The position numbers and the translations under genes were made by a program. Positions 5,654 to 6,791 of a stretch of DNA of 6,791 bases are shown in pieces. Position 1 is the first letter of the stretch. The number at the start of each line of letters is the position of its first letter. The notes beneath the pieces are model-generated. The model was not told where the DNA came from, ran no database searches, and saw nothing but the letters and a program-made list of their open reading frames with translations. Origin of the DNA: an uncultured Clostridia bacterium (GTDB lineage Bacteria; Bacillota; Clostridia; Christensenellales; CAG-917); assembly GCA_947174215.1 (NCBI GenBank), contig CAMWIB010000058.1, positions 1 to 6,791 of the forward strand. The letters are read 5' to 3'.

Positions 5654-6607
5654 TTAGCAAAACGCGTGATTCCCTATATTGAGCTTTATCGTGCGCGAGA
5701 GCATCCACTTGCTCGTGGCAGTCCTCGGATTGTAGTAGAACAGACATCCGTACGTGGGGTCCCAACCATTGAGCGCGTCGCGCGCCGCCTTGTATGCGCT
5801 GTCGTTGGGAGTCATATTTATCTGTCCGTCCGCTACGCAATCAAATGCGCCCGACTGATATATAACGCCTGCGATACTGTTTGGGAAGCTTGAACTCTTT
5901 ACTCTGTTCAGCACTACCGCCGCAACCGCGACCTGTCCCGTATACGGTTCCCCTCTCGCCTCACCGTATACAACGCGTGCGAGCAAATTTAAGTCCGTTG
6001 ACGACGTTGAATTGTTGCCGGTATTTGACGATGAGCCTGAAAGTGTGATGCCCAAAGCCTGCGCAGTCTTTGCACCTACGACTCCGTCCGCAGGCAAGCC
6101 CTTCGCTCTTTGGAATGCAATTACCGCAGTCTTCGTCTTTGCACCGAACACGCCGTCAGCCGTGCCTTTCAGATACCCCAAGCTTATGAGCTTATTCTGC
6201 AACGTCTTGACCGTCGCGCCCGAAGAACCCTGCTTCAACGCAGCGCCGCTCGACGTATTTGACGACGTGGTATTCGAGCTTGTAAGGCTGATACCCATAG
6301 CCTGCGCCGTCCTCGTTCCTACTACTCCGTCCGCAGGCAGACCGTTCGCTCTTTGGAACGCTACGACTGCCGCCTTCGTCTTTGCTCCGAATACGCCGTC
6401 CGCCGTTCCGCTGAGATATCCCCAGTTTATCAGCTTAGTCTGCATAGTCTTGACCGTCGTTCCCGATGAGCCTTGCTTCAAAGCCGCGGCTTCTGCTGTT
6501 TCGGGCGCAATCGGCAAAAACACAATAACGCTTGCAAATATCAGCACCGCCAGCAACACCAACAGACATTTTGTAACCATTGATAAGTTCACGTTTTTAA
6601 GTTGCAT
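5654..6607 (-). CDS. sleB: Spore cortex-lytic enzyme SleB
   Basis: SleB is a lytic transglycosylase that degrades cortex peptidoglycan at muramic-delta-lactam sites during germination. The 317-residue protein has a signal/anchor segment at about 13-31. Two PG_binding_1 domains follow, at about 43-107 and 124-188, joined by Ser/Thr/Asn-rich linkers. The Hydrolase_2 catalytic domain is at about 205-317. The catalytic motif GEARGE (215-220) supplies the likely catalytic Glu216. 'VAAVVLNRV', 'FDCVADGQIN', 'YYNPRTATSKW' and the terminal 'IGNHAFC' match the family. Bacillus SleB has one binding domain; here two are present and identical at 52 of 64 positions. GAGG lies 6 bp before the ATG at 6607. 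ypeB follows directly. Confidence 0.95.
   Translation of the reverse strand: MQLKNVNLSMVTKCLLVLLAVLIFASVIVFLPIAPETAEAAALKQGSSGTTVKTMQTKLINWGYLSGTADGVFGAKTKAAVVAFQRANGLPADGVVGTRTAQAMGISLTSSNTTSSNTSSGAALKQGSSGATVKTLQNKLISLGYLKGTADGVFGAKTKTAVIAFQRAKGLPADGVVGAKTAQALGITLSGSSSNTGNNSTSSTDLNLLARVVYGEARGEPYTGQVAVAAVVLNRVKSSSFPNSIAGVIYQSGAFDCVADGQINMTPNDSAYKAARDALNGWDPTYGCLFYYNPRTATSKWMLSRTIKLNIGNHAFC
6044..6481 (-). repeat. Duplicated peptidoglycan-binding module in sleB
   Basis: The coding units at 6287-6481 and 6044-6238 encode 64-65-residue modules. Both start LKQGSSG and share GTADGVFGAKTK and GLPADGVVG. I count 52 identical residues in 64. The similarity points to an internal duplication, with the linkers diverging faster. 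Confidence 0.85.
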
Positions 6608-6625
6608 TGTACACCTCTTTTCCCA

Positions 6626-6654
6626 TAGTTTGTATGTACGCCCCGCTTTTATAC
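6626..6654 (-). promoter_or_regulatory. Candidate forespore (sigma-G-like) promoter of sleB-ypeB
   Basis: On the - strand GTATA (6654-6650) fits the sigma-G -35 pattern. After 17 bp comes CAAACTA (6632-6626), which matches 6 of 7 positions of the CATnnTA-type -10. sleB is known to be sigma-G controlled in Bacillus. A caution is that the predicted leader would be only about 12 nt, putting the ribosome binding site almost at the 5' end. Confidence 0.35.
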
Positions 6655-6705
6655 AAAATTTGTTTGCGCCCGTTTATATTGCGAAAAAGAGGCAATACTC
6701 TACGT

Positions 6706-6791
6706 ATGAAAAATTCAGTAAGGAAAACCGTAATACTTATATTCGCCGCTCTCACGCTTGCGGCTATCGCACTCGTAACGCTGTGCGCGTG
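6706..6791 (+). CDS. 5' end of a gene for a secreted or membrane protein (runs off window)
   Basis: Twenty-eight codons are visible: a basic start (MKNSVRKT) and then a long hydrophobic stretch (VILIFAALTLAAIALVTLCA), open to the edge. This is a signal peptide or membrane anchor. A VTLC near the end could be a weak lipobox, though Leu at -1 is unusual. AAAGAGG (6686-6692) lies 13 bp upstream, a loose spacing. The gene is divergent from sleB. The function cannot be told. Confidence 0.55.
   Translation, partial: MKNSVRKTVILIFAALTLAAIALVTLCA

Noticed and set aside
6652..6680. Sigma-A promoter for the divergent gene starting at 6706
   Set aside because: TATATT (6675-6680) could be a -10, but no acceptable -35 is found at 16-18 bp.

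Overview
The window looks like a chromosomal segment of an endospore-forming member of the Firmicutes, most likely an uncultured or gut Clostridia lineage. The evidence is two sets of sporulation or germination genes (yabP-yabQ and sleB-ypeB), Firmicutes-type ribosome binding sites, a sigma-A promoter with near-consensus boxes, and an ECF-type vitamin transporter component. No lineage below class can be assigned from this sequence alone. There are no mobile-element genes, CRISPR arrays, rRNAs or recognisable tRNAs.

Left part (1-1150, + strand). The 3' part of a yabP-like spore-coat/cortex gene is followed by a short yabQ-like membrane protein gene. Next is an unrecognised 105-residue protein gene with its own likely promoter and a strong ribosome binding site. 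In many spore formers divIC follows yabQ; here the unknown gene occupies that place.

Central part (1272-3094, - strand). This is a cobalamin-controlled transport unit. A promoter is followed by a clear class-I-type cobalamin riboswitch with a closing 7-bp stem and an adjacent intrinsic terminator. A DUF4430 (transcobalamin-like) lipoprotein and an ECF transporter S component follow. The lipoprotein probably captures a corrinoid outside the membrane and the S component moves it in, using a shared ECF energising module encoded elsewhere. The striking feature is that one peripheral arm of the riboswitch has been expanded by four tandem copies of a 42-44 nt repeat, making the aptamer about 335 nt. 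A long hairpin between the two genes may set their expression ratio.

Right-central part (3176-4140, + strand). Divergently from the riboswitch, a sigma-A promoter drives a single gene for a zinc-ribbon protein with a Pro/Gln-rich linker and four predicted membrane segments. It ends in a strong, possibly bidirectional, terminator.

Right part (4208-6654, - strand). A sleB-ypeB operon encodes the spore cortex-lytic enzyme and the partner protein it needs for assembly in the spore. It is preceded by a sigma-G-like promoter candidate. A gene whose 5' end codes for a signal peptide or membrane anchor starts divergently at 6706 and runs off the window.
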